Shown piece after piece: positions 23,625-34,964 of a DNA stretch of 64,000 bases (positions are counted from its first letter, which is position 1; the number at the start of each line of letters is the position of its first letter). Under the pieces are notes generated by a model. That model did not search any database and was not told where the DNA came from. It was given only the letters and a program-made list of their open reading frames with translations. The position numbers and the translations under genes are program-made. The stretch is taken from assembly GCA_002099365.1 (NCBI GenBank), contig MSED01000001.1, forward strand, positions 1,488,001 through 1,552,000. Direction: 5' to 3'. The DNA comes from Phialophora verrucosa (lineage: Eukaryota > Ascomycota > Eurotiomycetes > Chaetothyriales > Herpotrichiellaceae).

Positions 23625-26220
23625 GATGCAGCTGTTCAGTGTCGAGCGCGTCATGCCACGAGTCGAGATGTTCGGAATGCAGGCATAGTTGTTGATGTCT
23701 AGTTCTTTCAACTCGACCGCGTTCGAAGGATATGCTCTAAACTGATGATAGCGATAGAGCCGTGCCAGAATTATTCAGCGAGTGGACTGACTGCAATTGC
23801 AATTGGGAACGATAGACGTGACAAGGCCGTGTATTGAGGTGGACCACAGCGTCTCATGCAAAAAGGCAGCGAAGAGATCTCTCTCCGAGAGCCTGTTCGC
23901 GACTTCGCAGTCGCGGGTGGAGGAGCCCAGGGAGCCGAATTTGATACCAAGCCGAAAAGGAACAAGGTTTAACTGGAGTAGCTTCGCCGCCCGCAAATCA
24001 GCAAGCGAGATGCACCTCTTTGGCCTGTCGGTGTCTCTGATGGAGACGTCTCAGGTACGCCCCCTTGCTTAGAGAGGAGAAAATGGTACGAGTACGAGGT
24101 ACTACGGTGTCATGCTCCTTCTCGCTGGGAGCATTGAAAAACCACTTGAATTCCTACGCAGATATAGTACTCGTTCATGAAAAGCTCGAGCCTGCAGTAG
24201 CACTATAACAGACTGCCAGTGAGCTCTGTATACTAGGTGCGCTTTCACGTTCAAGCAATATCCCTCCTGATGACGGCCCGAGTGCAACTTGAACACTGTT
24301 CCACCAAATGTGACGTTCCGCAGCACTTTCGGTAAGTCAAAGCCATCTGAGACGGGTGGTCTTGGCTTGCGCAAACTGCTCACCGAAGGGCTTCTCATTT
24401 CAATCGATGTGCACGTGCAGTACTATTTTGAGAGTTCTTCTCCTGCTTAAATATTCTCGATCACGCATTCCGAGTTGGAGAATCAAACGTTACAGTGGAC
24501 TGGGCAAAGTAGTCGGTACATCAAACTTGGTGCCGAGACTAACTACTTCTCCTCGGCTTCCACGGCATTGAAATGACATTGACGTGCCTGCGCGACTGTT
24601 CACAGCATATGCCACTTTCCTTCTTTTGGTGCTATAGTCTGTTCGGCCCCAAGCAGAGGATGGCATCGCAAGTGACACACATGTGCCCTTCTCTCGGGGA
24701 CCTCTAGACGGCTAACTGCGTCGCCGACGTGATATCGACGTCGATGTCGGAGGGAGCCTCATGATTATGTGTCCTGTCGCACAACGGGGGCTTGGTGCGA
24801 CAATTTCTGGTGTGGTACCTACATCCCGACCCCAACACGAGCAGGATGATTGAGTGGTGATTGCCGCAAGGCAGACCCGGTGGAGCCCGACGTCTGTTTT
24901 CATCCAAGAACATGTGGCACTTTCCCTCTGGTCAGCGTAGTCAGAGGTCCAGATTCCTGGCCACATCCGTTGAATTGCACGCTGTGTAACACTCGAGGAC
25001 GAACCGAAGACCTGTTTAGGAGAATATTGCAACGACAGGACAACCGGGCAATGCGCCTCTCGTATATGAAGATTGATGGGACAGCGGCGTGTCTCAGGAT
25101 AGGGTTGCGTGCAGGACGTGCTGATCGCGCACTGGATATGACCGAGTTCCAATCATGATGCAGGGCAAATTAGCATTGGGGGAAAGGACGTCACCAGGCC
25201 CTAAGCCTCTACTCGTATAGCTCTTCAGTTAAGTAAGCCTGGAGATGAGTATGATTTGACGGTGATGATACTCATGGCCAGTGAGCAGCCATCAGCAACT
25301 CTGTCGTGCAGCGAGTTTCGCAGCCCCCTTCCCCGAACGAAGATGGGGCCGACCGGTATTCCTTCCTTGGCGCGCCGGGGAGGCGTCCCTTGCATCGTTC
25401 CTTTCCTCAGAGAAATCTCCCGGCAGGTTAGCTAGCGGGGGCCCCCTCGCTTCCCCATCGATAGGCAGTGAATGTGGCTACCTGGCACTGTTCAATCCGG
25501 CCATCCAGCCAATCTTCACGTCCACTTGGGCACGGATCGCAGGGTGGCTGGGACCCAACAACCAGTCGCCTTTCGGTGCAACAGGTTGGATGGACGAAGA
25601 ACCCGCGGGCTACCCTGCCTGGCAGGGCCCATGGTGCCCAGAAGTCGCAGGTGTGCAAGCATTGAAAGCCTGGAACGGAGCCACTGAGCTTGCTCGAGGC
25701 TACAAACGACTGGCTGCGAGAGCCTGTCGCTCGCCTGACCCTTGCTGTTCCCTTGTTTCTGCATCTCCGCGTCTTGTGCCTCTGGCTGCGGCCACGACTT
25801 TGACTTCCTTCCACAGAACATCAGCCCTCCGCACTCGTTCCCATCAGTCACCAACGTCCATATCGGCTGGCCGTGTCCTTCATTTCGACCGTTGCGCAGC
25901 ACTCGTCACCTTTCTGGCAGTGGAGTCAAGCCGAAGGTGCTGTATACATGGGAGCTTGTGTATCCGCACCCTTTAAATCTCCCCTCCATGCCTGTCGAAT
26001 TTCAGACATTCGCTTCCAAACCTCGCACCACGATTGGACTTCCAGTACTAGAGCGGCGGTGACTTCGCCAGTCTCTATCACTCGCTATTCGCTACTATGA
26101 GGAGTTGAGAGGCTCCTACGCAGCTGTCTTTCCGCACAGTCATTCGTTATTATCCAGCATCGGATACCATTCGCTTAAGATTCGATGGGAGCAAGAGGAG
26201 ACAGGTTGTTATCGGGCAAG
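23625..26220. other. 2.6-kb intergenic between divergent genes
   Basis: No supported gene. A 231-codon frame at 25281-25976 starts at GTG and has no family features. The region should contain the promoters of the pepsin-fold gene (leftward) and the GPI-protein gene (rightward). Confidence 0.5.
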
Positions 26221-28884
26221 ATGCATACACTTTTGTCGCTCGTTCTGCTGGCTGCTAGACTGTCGACGGCTTTGGATCTGGACGTGAATTTGGCCTCGGA
26301 CAAGCTGGTGCCGCTCAGATTTATGCGCAGAGATCTACCCTACTCGAATGGAACACTTTCTCAATTGGACGTCACCACGTTGACAACGACCGAGTCGACC
26401 AGTTCCGCATCGTCTCCAGCAGTCTCGACGGGCACATTTTCTAGCAGTGCACCTAGTACCTCATCGACAGTCTCGCTGAGCACAACATCAAGTCCTTTGA
26501 TAGTGCCACCCCCAATTCCTCCACCACTATTCGGTGCTAGTGATGTCGGCGACATGACTCTCTCCAGTACTGCGTCGTCGTCGTCCTCCACGGCACCCAC
26601 AGTCATTTCCAGCACCACGCCTTTGGCGGATACAATCATTTTGGTCTCGGCCCCTACGTCAGTTCCACCTCCAGTCTCATCGCCGGGCTACGAGCCAAAC
26701 GAGACATATGATCCCACTTTCGCCAGCACAGTTTTGGGTCCTTCAGCAATCCCTCCACCGCTTCCCTCAGTAGATGTCGACCCTGGTTCCATCTTCTCCA
26801 GCATCGCTTCGACAATAGATTCGCCCAGCACAGGCTCGAGTCCTCGATTCACCCCTCCCCCACTCCCTTCGTTGGATTGCGATCAATTTGACCCAGGCTG
26901 TTGGTTTTCCGCCATCACCATTTCATTTCCAATTATATCTACTTCAATCCCCAGCGACGCCGGGATCTCGACCGATCCATCAACGCCCCCAATTCCGACC
27001 AAGCCGCCTCTGAAGACACCTCCAAGGTTACCTTCTTTTACAGGGGTTTTCACGAACCATTCAACATCTATCGATTTGAATGCCACGACGCCCTCAGCCA
27101 CCTGTACTGGGTCGGTTACTTACTATGGCTCCGTACCTCCTACAGTCTATGTCACTGTCACAGAAGGGTTTGATGTCACCGTGACCGCCAGTAATGTTTC
27201 CGTGACCGACACCCCGACGATGATCACTCCTTTACCGGCCTGCTCAGCAACGATCATGCCTCTGGACGAGTCGTTCGTCCCACTCCTCACCCCTGTCGCT
27301 TCAACCAACACAAACCCAAAGGTTCCGCTAGTGGCAACCGCAACCGATCCGTTCAATTCCGCAGCTCCTCGACCAGCCCCACCTAATGCAACGCCTGCCA
27401 TTGCTCCAGCTCCTCCGAACTCTCCATTCGAGAGCGCTGCGCCTGCGGCCTCATCCGCCGTCTATTCTAGTGTCGACTATACGAGCACTGTCGTTGTCAC
27501 CAAGAAGACACCAGTGACCGTAGTCGTGCCGCCGACCAGCTCCCTGGATATCAACTTCAACTTCCCAACTCAAACTCCTCCTTCACCCCCGAACGGCGGT
27601 GGGGGTAATAATGGTGGCTCCGACGGTAACAATGGAGGGAGCAACGGCGGCAGTAACGGTGGTCAGACTCCCGACGATGGAAGCAACGGTAATTCTGGCA
27701 GCGGTGGTGATAGTGGAAACACGGCATCTCCATCGCCCGATCCCTTTGCTTCTATCAGAACTTCAGGGTCGACTGGAGGGTCACTGGTCGTCAATACCGG
27801 CACGCCAACGACACGAGGGCTGGGTAACATCATTGCTTCGATCATCAATTCACCCTTTGTAACAGCCTCGCCAATTACCCGTGCCCCAGCGCCTGCTGCC
27901 GCTCCCCTGACCACTTCGGTCGGCAGTATACCTGTTGTCGTCCTACCATCGAACAGTGTGGCAATCGGGGGTCAAACCTTTGCAATTCCCAATCTGGCAC
28001 CTTCGACGGTACAGGTTTCTGGCGTCCTTTTCACTCTAGAGCCTTCTCAAATCGTGGCCCCATCAGCCACCATCACGCTGGTCCAGCCTCAACGGCAGCA
28101 ATTAGTGACGCCGGTGCCCACGGGCACGATTACCACGACCGTGGGTGACTTGACACTTACCGTTGGACCCACGGCTGCGATCATATCTGGAACGACCTAC
28201 AGGATTGGACCAGGCGCGCCAGCAACTACGGTCATCGTCGATGGGACGAGCGTCTCGGTCGGTGCCGGCGGTGTCGGACTACCCAGCACAACTGTGGCTC
28301 CTGGTGGCGTGACGGGCACGCCTTTTGTGGTGTACACGACAGCGGGTTTGACGTTCTCTGTTGGGAGCGCTGTAGCCATCATCGGTGGGACCACCTACCG
28401 CATTGGCTCAAACGCTCCCGAAGTGACGACAACTCTCGGCCCCGACCATGTGACGGTGACTTTCGGTCCAGCCGGAGTCGGGCTGAGCAGCACTACCTTG
28501 GCGCCAGGCGGTTCACCATTTGTTGTCATTACCGCAGAAGGCTTGACCTTTTCTGTTGATGGCACCGAGGCCATTATCAGCGGGACCACTTACCGCATCG
28601 GGTCGGATGCTCCTCGAGTGACGACGGGCATAGGCTCCGGGCACCCGTCGGTGTCCTTTGGACCCGGCGGAGTTGGCCTGAAGTCGACCACAATTCTCCC
28701 TACCACGGCTGCGTTCCACTCGACACAAACGGCGCAGACTGGGTCAAAGTCGACGTCCGCAACGGTCTCGGCGACGCAGTCGGCAGCTGTCGGTGGCGGT
28801 GCGGCGGCCCAGGCTCGTGTGTCTGTCTCTGGCGTTCTCAGCTGGCCTTTAGCTGCCACGCTTTTTCTCTGGCTTGTTATCTAA
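26221..28884 (+). CDS. Ser/Thr/Pro-rich cell-surface protein with GPI-type C-terminus
   Basis: Single-exon, 887 residues. The ATG at the start gives a signal peptide (MHTLLSLVLLAARLSTALD); an upstream in-frame codon precedes it by only 12 residues. The body (about 40-450) is Ser/Thr/Pro-rich with repeated PPPLP-type proline runs, as in O-mannosylated wall proteins. A Gly/Asn/Ser linker of GGS and GGN units follows at about 460-510. About 640-830 contains three tandem modules of 60-65 residues, each with a T(L/F)(T/S)V core, an AII(S/G)GTTYRIG block and GVGL(P/S/K)STT. The end is Ser/Thr-rich, then a hydrophobic VLSWPLAATLFLWLVI with no charged tail, the classic GPI-attachment signal. It should sit in the plasma membrane or cell wall. 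The function of the AII(S/G)GTTYRIG module is unknown to me. Confidence 0.85.
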   Translation: MHTLLSLVLLAARLSTALDLDVNLASDKLVPLRFMRRDLPYSNGTLSQLDVTTLTTTESTSSASSPAVSTGTFSSSAPSTSSTVSLSTTSSPLIVPPPIPPPLFGASDVGDMTLSSTASSSSSTAPTVISSTTPLADTIILVSAPTSVPPPVSSPGYEPNETYDPTFASTVLGPSAIPPPLPSVDVDPGSIFSSIASTIDSPSTGSSPRFTPPPLPSLDCDQFDPGCWFSAITISFPIISTSIPSDAGISTDPSTPPIPTKPPLKTPPRLPSFTGVFTNHSTSIDLNATTPSATCTGSVTYYGSVPPTVYVTVTEGFDVTVTASNVSVTDTPTMITPLPACSATIMPLDESFVPLLTPVASTNTNPKVPLVATATDPFNSAAPRPAPPNATPAIAPAPPNSPFESAAPAASSAVYSSVDYTSTVVVTKKTPVTVVVPPTSSLDINFNFPTQTPPSPPNGGGGNNGGSDGNNGGSNGGSNGGQTPDDGSNGNSGSGGDSGNTASPSPDPFASIRTSGSTGGSLVVNTGTPTTRGLGNIIASIINSPFVTASPITRAPAPAAAPLTTSVGSIPVVVLPSNSVAIGGQTFAIPNLAPSTVQVSGVLFTLEPSQIVAPSATITLVQPQRQQLVTPVPTGTITTTVGDLTLTVGPTAAIISGTTYRIGPGAPATTVIVDGTSVSVGAGGVGLPSTTVAPGGVTGTPFVVYTTAGLTFSVGSAVAIIGGTTYRIGSNAPEVTTTLGPDHVTVTFGPAGVGLSSTTLAPGGSPFVVITAEGLTFSVDGTEAIISGTTYRIGSDAPRVTTGIGSGHPSVSFGPGGVGLKSTTILPTTAAFHSTQTAQTGSKSTSATVSATQSAAVGGGAAAQARVSVSGVLSWPLAATLFLWLVI

Positions 28885-29203
28885 GGCTCAACGCAAACGA
28901 TGTTGGAAGAATGGGTGTTATTGGGAGGGAAAATCTGCAATTTAGTGGGAGAGGACTTGGGCTTGGATTTGCGACGATCATGATACCCGCACAAAACTTA
29001 TGACTCAGTTAGATGGAGTTTGCTCGAATGGAAAAGAGCCCTCCCTGGATGGATGGGATACACGAAGGAAATCTACCCGGACTACGGATATCCGGCAATT
29101 AATGGTAACAATATATGGTTGACGAAGAAAAGAAACGAAATCTAATATCATCATGAGTGATCATTCATACTCATGCTTCACATTTCGCGGCTCTGTTCTA
29201 TGT
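28885..29203. other. Short gap between convergent 3' ends
   Basis: 319 bases between the GPI-protein stop (plus strand) and the TMEM19-like stop (minus strand). It presumably holds both 3' untranslated regions. Nothing else is seen. Confidence 0.6.
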
Positions 29204-30151
29204 CTATAACCAATTGCCCACCATCATGCCTGTTACACTCACGATAGATGCCATGAGCAGGTTGATCTGATTGTTGTCCAGAATATCAGCGCCGGAGTTG
29301 ACGAGGCGGCTCTCTTCACCGCTGATTTTCCGAGCATGCTCATGCGACTGTGTTGGAGGCTTCGGCCTTGACTTGACGAGAACCTTCACTCCACCGGGGC
29401 CTTCGATGATTTTGCCCGTGCGGCGGTCCACAACGGATGCCTGAAGCATAGCACCCAAGAGTGAATCGAGGAGAGTCCCTATCGTACCTAGGGCCGTAAG
29501 CAGTAGGAAGGTCCCCGGACCGTTGAGGGTCGACCCAGTGCAGAAAGGAAGGAACAGCAGACTCGTCGCAGCAATAGCAGCACTCCCCCCCACGCCCGCG
29601 AGCAAGCCTGCCAGCGTGATGCCGCCGTTTGTCCCTCTGGGCACAACCCTCCACGGACGCGTGATCAAGACCGGCTGAGAGCTCGACAGGATTCCCAGTT
29701 CACTCGACAGCGTATCCGCCGTGACCGCGGCATAGTTGGCCATGATCCCCAGGAGCAATATATCCGGTAGATGGTTTTGCTTACTCCCGCCGTAGCACCA
29801 CGACGGTGCTGTGTTGCCGACAACCCCGTAAAGCCAAACGTGAATGGCGCACAGAATACTCGCGCACCCGCTGTTTGCCAGGACCTGGATGCTCGTCCGC
29901 GGCCCCTCGCCCCCGGAACTGCCGCTGCTCGACAATGTGAGCGTGGCTTTCACGTCATGCTTGACTTTTGTGGCGGTGGTGCCGAGGAGGAAGAAGACGC
30001 AGAGCAGAGTGAAGGGGAGGGCTGAGGGATGCAGGGCGTGGATCGTGGCCGTCAGGGCTGCGGTGAGGATGCCCGGGATGGTGAGGGAACGGCGGGTGTA
30101 GGAGCGGAGGATGAGGAGGAGCGTAACCGGGACCGCGATTATGGGCCGCAT
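29204..30151 (-). CDS. TMEM19/DUF92 integral membrane protein
   Basis: Single-exon, 315 residues, close to the usual length for the family. Five or six hydrophobic helices are visible, with the family's conserved region in the middle: LLGIMANYAAVTADTLSSELG, then RPWRVVPRGTNGGITLAGL, then LDSLLGAMLQ. These match the acidic and glycine motifs of DUF92 proteins, which include human TMEM19 and plant VTE6/VTE5-related phytyl-phosphate kinases. A role as a prenyl- or dolichol-type phosphate enzyme is possible from the plant members but untested in fungi. It is transcribed away from the radical SAM gene, with 399 bases between the two starts. Confidence 0.92.
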   Translation of the reverse strand: MRPIIAVPVTLLLILRSYTRRSLTIPGILTAALTATIHALHPSALPFTLLCVFFLLGTTATKVKHDVKATLTLSSSGSSGGEGPRTSIQVLANSGCASILCAIHVWLYGVVGNTAPSWCYGGSKQNHLPDILLLGIMANYAAVTADTLSSELGILSSSQPVLITRPWRVVPRGTNGGITLAGLLAGVGGSAAIAATSLLFLPFCTGSTLNGPGTFLLLTALGTIGTLLDSLLGAMLQASVVDRRTGKIIEGPGGVKVLVKSRPKPPTQSHEHARKISGEESRLVNSGADILDNNQINLLMASIVSVTGMMVGNWL

Positions 30152-30550
30152 TGTGTTGGCGGACCGTGGTGAGAGAGAGGAACAAAGAGAGCGGCTGACG
30201 GCGAAGGAGTCCTTCCTTCTATCGTGGCCCTGGAGCTCTCTCCTAGCCCGTAGCGCGCAACCCAGCTCGACTCGAGCTGTATGCGGATTATGTGGACGGT
30301 TGGAGCCGATTTGGAGAATTGACTAAGACACAACGCGAAAGTGCGGCCTGTCGCCTGTTCGGTGGCTTGTGATGTCATTTGGTTTTTCGACTTAATGCAC
30401 CAGCTCGCCAGCAGAAACAGTGCTTTCTTCTCAATTCTCTCCTGCGTCTGTTTGCCTCTCTCGCTACCACGACGGTTACTGCGAACGTTCCAGGGTACGC
30501 ACCAAGCGATCGGAAATCGAGAATGGGACACAACTTCCCATCCCTTGGAG
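30152..30550. promoter_or_regulatory. Shared divergent promoter region
   Basis: 399 bases separate the ATGs of the TMEM19-like gene (leftward) and the radical SAM gene (rightward). Any promoter must serve both or overlap. An in-frame ATG at 30395 could start a longer radical SAM product. No clear TATA box is seen. Confidence 0.5.
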
Positions 30551-31621
30551 ATGTTCAAGTCCCTCCTCGCTAGGCCCACGGTCGTGCGGCCGGCTTCATG
30601 CGCAACTCGGCGAGCTCTGCATCTCGCCCCTCCGTTCCTCCTTGACGACTACATCCCCCGCTACCACCTCCTCTCCTCCGCCGATGCCGCCAGAAAGCGC
30701 TCCGCCGCCTATGCGCATCTCCGACAATGTAACCTCTGCCCCCGCCTGTGCAACGTCAACCGCTACGAGACCACCGGGCACTGCCTGATCGGCGCCGAAA
30801 CCGTCAAGGTATCGACGATTGCACCTCATTTTGGGGAAGAACCCTGTCTCCAAGGCCACCACGGCAGCGGTAGCGTGTTCTTCAGCGGTTGCAATCTGCG
30901 CTGTGTCTTCTGCCAGAATCACGATATCGCGCATCAAAAGGTGGGCTTTGATTTGACACCCGAGGAGTTGGCGGAGTGGATGGTGAAGCTTCAGGAGGTG
31001 GGAGGCGTGCATAACATAAACTTTGTCACACCTGAGCATGTGGTTCCGCAGGTCGCGCTATCGATATTGCACGCGAGAGAGATGGGCCTGAACCTGCCGA
31101 TTGTGTACAACACGAGCGCCTTTGACAGTCTAGAGAGCTTGAAGCTGATGGACGGGTTGGTTGATATTTATCTGCCGGATTTCAAGGTTTGGAGAGACGA
31201 GACGAGCAAGAGGCTTTTGAAGGCAGATGGGTATGCGGATGCGGCAAGGGAAAGTATTACGGAGATGTATAGACAGGTTGGGGATCTGTGCTTCACGGCT
31301 GACGGGATTGCCAAAAAGGGTGTCCTTGTGCGCCATCTGGTGATGCCGGGCAAGGAAGACGAGGGGGTTCAGATTATGAACTGGCTCGCTGGGGCATTGG
31401 GCAAGGATGTTTTTGTGAATATCATGGAGCAGTATTTTCCGACCGCCCATGTTGGAAAAGAGAGGAGAGGTGCGAAGGGTGAGCGGGATGGTGCGAAAAG
31501 ATATGGTGAGATCAATCGACCAGTCAAGCTCGAGGAGGTCGGTGTCGTGCAGAAGGCAGCCAGAGATGCTGGACTCTGGAGATTTGCAGAACCGGCCAGA
31601 CATGGCGGTTGGAATATCTGA
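30551..31621 (+). CDS. PflX-type radical SAM iron-sulfur protein
   Basis: Single-exon, 356 residues. The start is chosen at MFKSLLARPTVVRPASCATRR, a basic, Ser/Arg-rich leader that looks like a mitochondrial presequence; in-frame ATG 30395 would add 52 residues. An N-terminal cysteine set (Cys60, 63, 67 and 78, pattern CxxCxxxC) precedes the radical SAM cluster Cys114-x3-Cys118-x2-Cys121 in SGCNLRCVFCQN. The architecture matches COG1313 (PflX), relatives of pyruvate-formate-lyase activating enzyme. Later motifs NFVTPEH and YNTSAFD fit the barrel. The family binds a [4Fe-4S] cluster that splits S-adenosylmethionine; substrates of the fungal members are not known. No glycyl-radical partner gene is seen nearby. 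The family is mainly prokaryotic, so an old transfer into fungi is plausible. Confidence 0.88.
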   Translation: MFKSLLARPTVVRPASCATRRALHLAPPFLLDDYIPRYHLLSSADAARKRSAAYAHLRQCNLCPRLCNVNRYETTGHCLIGAETVKVSTIAPHFGEEPCLQGHHGSGSVFFSGCNLRCVFCQNHDIAHQKVGFDLTPEELAEWMVKLQEVGGVHNINFVTPEHVVPQVALSILHAREMGLNLPIVYNTSAFDSLESLKLMDGLVDIYLPDFKVWRDETSKRLLKADGYADAARESITEMYRQVGDLCFTADGIAKKGVLVRHLVMPGKEDEGVQIMNWLAGALGKDVFVNIMEQYFPTAHVGKERRGAKGERDGAKRYGEINRPVKLEEVGVVQKAARDAGLWRFAEPARHGGWNI

Positions 31622-32732
31622 GGAGGCCCTGGCGTCTCGCGAAGAGTCGTTCTCGAGAATGGCTTATTCCCAACTTCCACTGCTGCCAATGTGCAGCCCG
31701 TCCCGCCCGGCTTCTACCTACTCCTAGACGATCACTGCTCGGCACCAATCTCGCCATCGGAAGATGGTTACAACTCCAAGCGGAATCAGAGATTCCTTCG
31801 GCGCAGGGGATTTTTCGTTATTTGCGACCGTCCCCACCATCCTATTATTGAGAATCACGAGAGCAGTCTGATAACTGCTCCTAACGCATCGACACACTGA
31901 CGTTAGTAATTCAGCGACTTTCTCCAGAAGAGGACCGGACTAATCGAGGTCCTTGCACAGTCTATCGACGAATAGTCTTGGTTGAATTATACATATTCGC
32001 TTACACCATCTTCTAGCCCTCTCGTTGGTTGAAGGAGTTCTCCACATGTGAGATACTCGCAGCGGTGGTGGCCTTAGCTAAGCCACCGGGTCTTGTCATC
32101 GGCATGTCCAAGGTTCACGCTACGACGACAGCCTTATCATGTGGATACACTAAAGACACCAGCCGTAACCGGGCTCGGAGCTACCCGCGACCGATAAATA
32201 TGCTTATATCTACGTTTTAACACAGGTTTAACGGGTCGTCCTGATGATCGTAGTGGTGGAACTCCTGCACAGTTCGTCTAATCATAATCAGGTCACTTTG
32301 GAGGAGAGGTAAAGCCACGGTTCCCCCAGATCTCTCGCGTATGAGGAATATCCCCTGAATTGCAAATTTTTAACTTACAGACATGCCCGAGCACGCTTAA
32401 ATAATAATACTTAGGCGCGGCCGCCCAAGCATGGTATGGGATCAAAGCAGCTATTTCGGTCCGGAAACACCTCAATGCGGCACAGCTGGTCAGAGCTCTT
32501 CATTGTGTAGTAGTGAGACACTTACATTCCACGACATCTTTGTTTAAACCCACCGTGACTTGGCCCGCCCTTGTTCCTTTGTGTCAGGTTCTGTCCGAGG
32601 CCGTCCGCTCGCACAAACCCAGCCAAAAAGCCGCAACCAACCCGGAAGACGGCATGGCATTCATTCAAGCAGGACTTTTCTCTCCCCCTTCGACTGTAAT
32701 TTTCCTCCTCGCTAGTCATAAGCATCCCCGAC
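31622..32732. other. Intergenic, no supported gene
   Basis: 1.1 kb between two plus-strand genes. Only short chance frames are present. It should hold the terminator of the radical SAM gene and the promoter of the next gene. Confidence 0.5.
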
Positions 32733-33671
32733 ATGATTTATCGCCGGGATCTCACGCCGTTCGGTGCCGAGTTAATACCCACCCTGGCGACGGCGCCACA
32801 CTCCCTCGTCCGCCAGGAGGCAGATTACATACGCGAGCGCATAGCCGGCGCGGTAGCACTTCACAACAAGCTGACGTCCGAGATCCGGAGGGCCGAAAGG
32901 AGACTCGAGAAGGCTCGTCAGGCCGAATGGTCGGACGAGCCGATGATCACGTCGCTCAAGAAAGGCATTCGAAAGCGACGGTCACGACTCAATCGGTGCG
33001 CGAGGAATCTGGCCACGTTCGAGGACCGTCTGGCGGGGATTTCTGTGCAAATGCAAGCTCTCCAGCAGCGACAGTGGCGGCATAGCGCTCCGCAACTCTA
33101 CAGCGTTGAGAATACCAATATTACCGGCGGTCCGGCACCTCTGGCCAGTGGTAGTGCTCCATTCACACCTGAGTGGTCGGCATTGACGCCTTCGAACTTG
33201 CCGCGACCGGGGACTCCCGCACTGGGCGCGTATCCTTTGCAGATGCAGATGGAGACGGAGATGGAGATTCAAAGCCAGCATCATCCCGTCGTCGGGTACA
33301 TCCCGCGCACCCCTGTTCTCCGACCCGTGCACGTCCTACGACTGGCTGATACACGTTCCCTTCAGCCACGAGGCGACCAATTCCACGGCCTCGCCGGGCC
33401 GATGGACATCAGTCCTACAGACACGGTTTCTCCCTACGATCTGAACCCGCCCAGGGGCTGCTTTCCAGCTGCTGGGCATGTCGACCTGGCGGACGCTGTG
33501 AGCAGCCTGCGTATTTCTCAAGGTCAGTTAGCGCCTATTCCTTTTCACGAGCCAAAAGCGGCAGACCATCGTGGCGAGGGCGACCTGTCACTCCGTCTAG
33601 GTATGCTCGATCACGAGAGTGCCGGGCTTAGACTTCAGAGGTTGGCTAGGAAAGGGAGAGAAACAAGTTAG
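32733..33671 (+). CDS. Hypothetical protein with N-terminal coiled coil
   Basis: Single exon, 312 residues, starting at a clear ATG. I do not recognise it. Residues about 25-115 are a highly charged helical segment (READYIRERIAGAVALHNK, RRAERRLEKARQAEW, KKGIRKRRSRLNR) typical of a coiled coil. The rest is Pro/Ser/Gly-rich and probably disordered, with short QMQMETEMEIQ repeats. No signal peptide or membrane segment is visible. The length of the open frame and the helical pattern support coding, but no homologue is known to me; it may be lineage-specific. Confidence 0.6.
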   Translation: MIYRRDLTPFGAELIPTLATAPHSLVRQEADYIRERIAGAVALHNKLTSEIRRAERRLEKARQAEWSDEPMITSLKKGIRKRRSRLNRCARNLATFEDRLAGISVQMQALQQRQWRHSAPQLYSVENTNITGGPAPLASGSAPFTPEWSALTPSNLPRPGTPALGAYPLQMQMETEMEIQSQHHPVVGYIPRTPVLRPVHVLRLADTRSLQPRGDQFHGLAGPMDISPTDTVSPYDLNPPRGCFPAAGHVDLADAVSSLRISQGQLAPIPFHEPKAADHRGEGDLSLRLGMLDHESAGLRLQRLARKGRETS

Positions 33672-34964
33672 AGGGTCCGCGCGCGAGTGCATACACAGGA
33701 TATCTCCCGGTACGAGGACCGCTCATTACTACCCATCGGGTCAGAGGAATCAGCAGTACTGTACCACAAAGGGGAACCGATGTATCGACGCATGGAGACC
33801 CCCTAGTCCGTTGTGTGTATCCAGCAGATCAAGGGAGACTGCAACTCGGGCAATTCTTGGTAGATTGTCGGGTTGGTGAGCGCCACTGGAGCTCAGCATG
33901 CAATGCGGCACAGTGCAAGGACGTACCGAGTAGCTTGTTCGTTTGTATCAACAGGATCTTCATGGCACGGACTCCTGGTCGTCGTGCTCTCCGGACGTCA
34001 TGGATTCGAGTTGCTCTTTATCTTCCTCCCCAGCAATCTCTCATGGATACCGTACATACTGTCACAGTATGTACACGAGGTAGTTCCATGGGGACGTATT
34101 GATCGATCCGCATATACATCAGTCGCGACAACGATTGCTGTAATGCCTGCCTCGCTAGAGGCCGGATAAATAAGGAATAAGCGTCGTTAGCCGCGCTGGC
34201 CAGGTATGACGATTGGTATAAAACGAGCGTATCGTGGTCGAGGGTATTCGAGGGCTGGGGGGTCAAGCAGCGTAGATGATTCATCTGCGACGCCGCGTGG
34301 TTTAAGCACGTTCATCTCTTTTCTTTTCATTTTTTTATTGGCACGTCGGGGGCCTCTTAGGGGTTAACAAGAGGTCTCCCCCTCATCGGACCATATTTTG
34401 CGTAGTTACTGTCGGTTTTGAGCGTTGCTGGTTCATCATCTTGTTGGTGGTAGACGTGACGGGTGACTAGGCGTTGGGAGCAAAGCGCATGGGCCATGTT
34501 TTAGGATAATCTCCATCAGATAAGATACACGGACTCGGGACACCAAAAATTTCTCTGAGGGACTTTTGGCGGTTGGCTCTCATGATCGTTGGCCGCATTG
34601 GCCTATCATTCTGTGTCCGGCCGTCCTTTTTCGAACACGCGCGCGTCATCAGGAGAGTTAAAGCGTGTCGCTTGCTCTGTCTTCGTCGCGTCGGCGATCA
34701 ATATATGATTGGTTGTCGACTTTCAAGAAGAGACACACAGGCCCTTGAACGATTCGCCCCGAAAAGCTCACAAATAATTGGCTAGGGACTTCAGCCTATG
34801 AGCATGCTTGGCCGCCCTCCCTTTCGTGAAGCCGACACTGAATTACAGACGAGTGGTTTCGCTGGTCGGACACCAGTTTAACGTGGTTGTTGGACGCTAT
34901 ATCGGGCTTCAGGAAATCATCGCCTCGTCCTCGCCAAATACTTTTGTATGTATGTACTGGACTC
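33672..34964. other. Intergenic between convergent genes
   Basis: 1.3 kb between two hypothetical genes that converge. No coding features. A palindrome-like CATACTGTCACAGTATG lies near 34053-34069. Confidence 0.5.

Noticed and set aside
25281..25976. 231-codon plus-strand frame
   Set aside because: It begins at GTG, has no domain, is rich in Trp/Pro/Arg typical of chance GC-rich frames, and overlaps equally long frames on the other strand.
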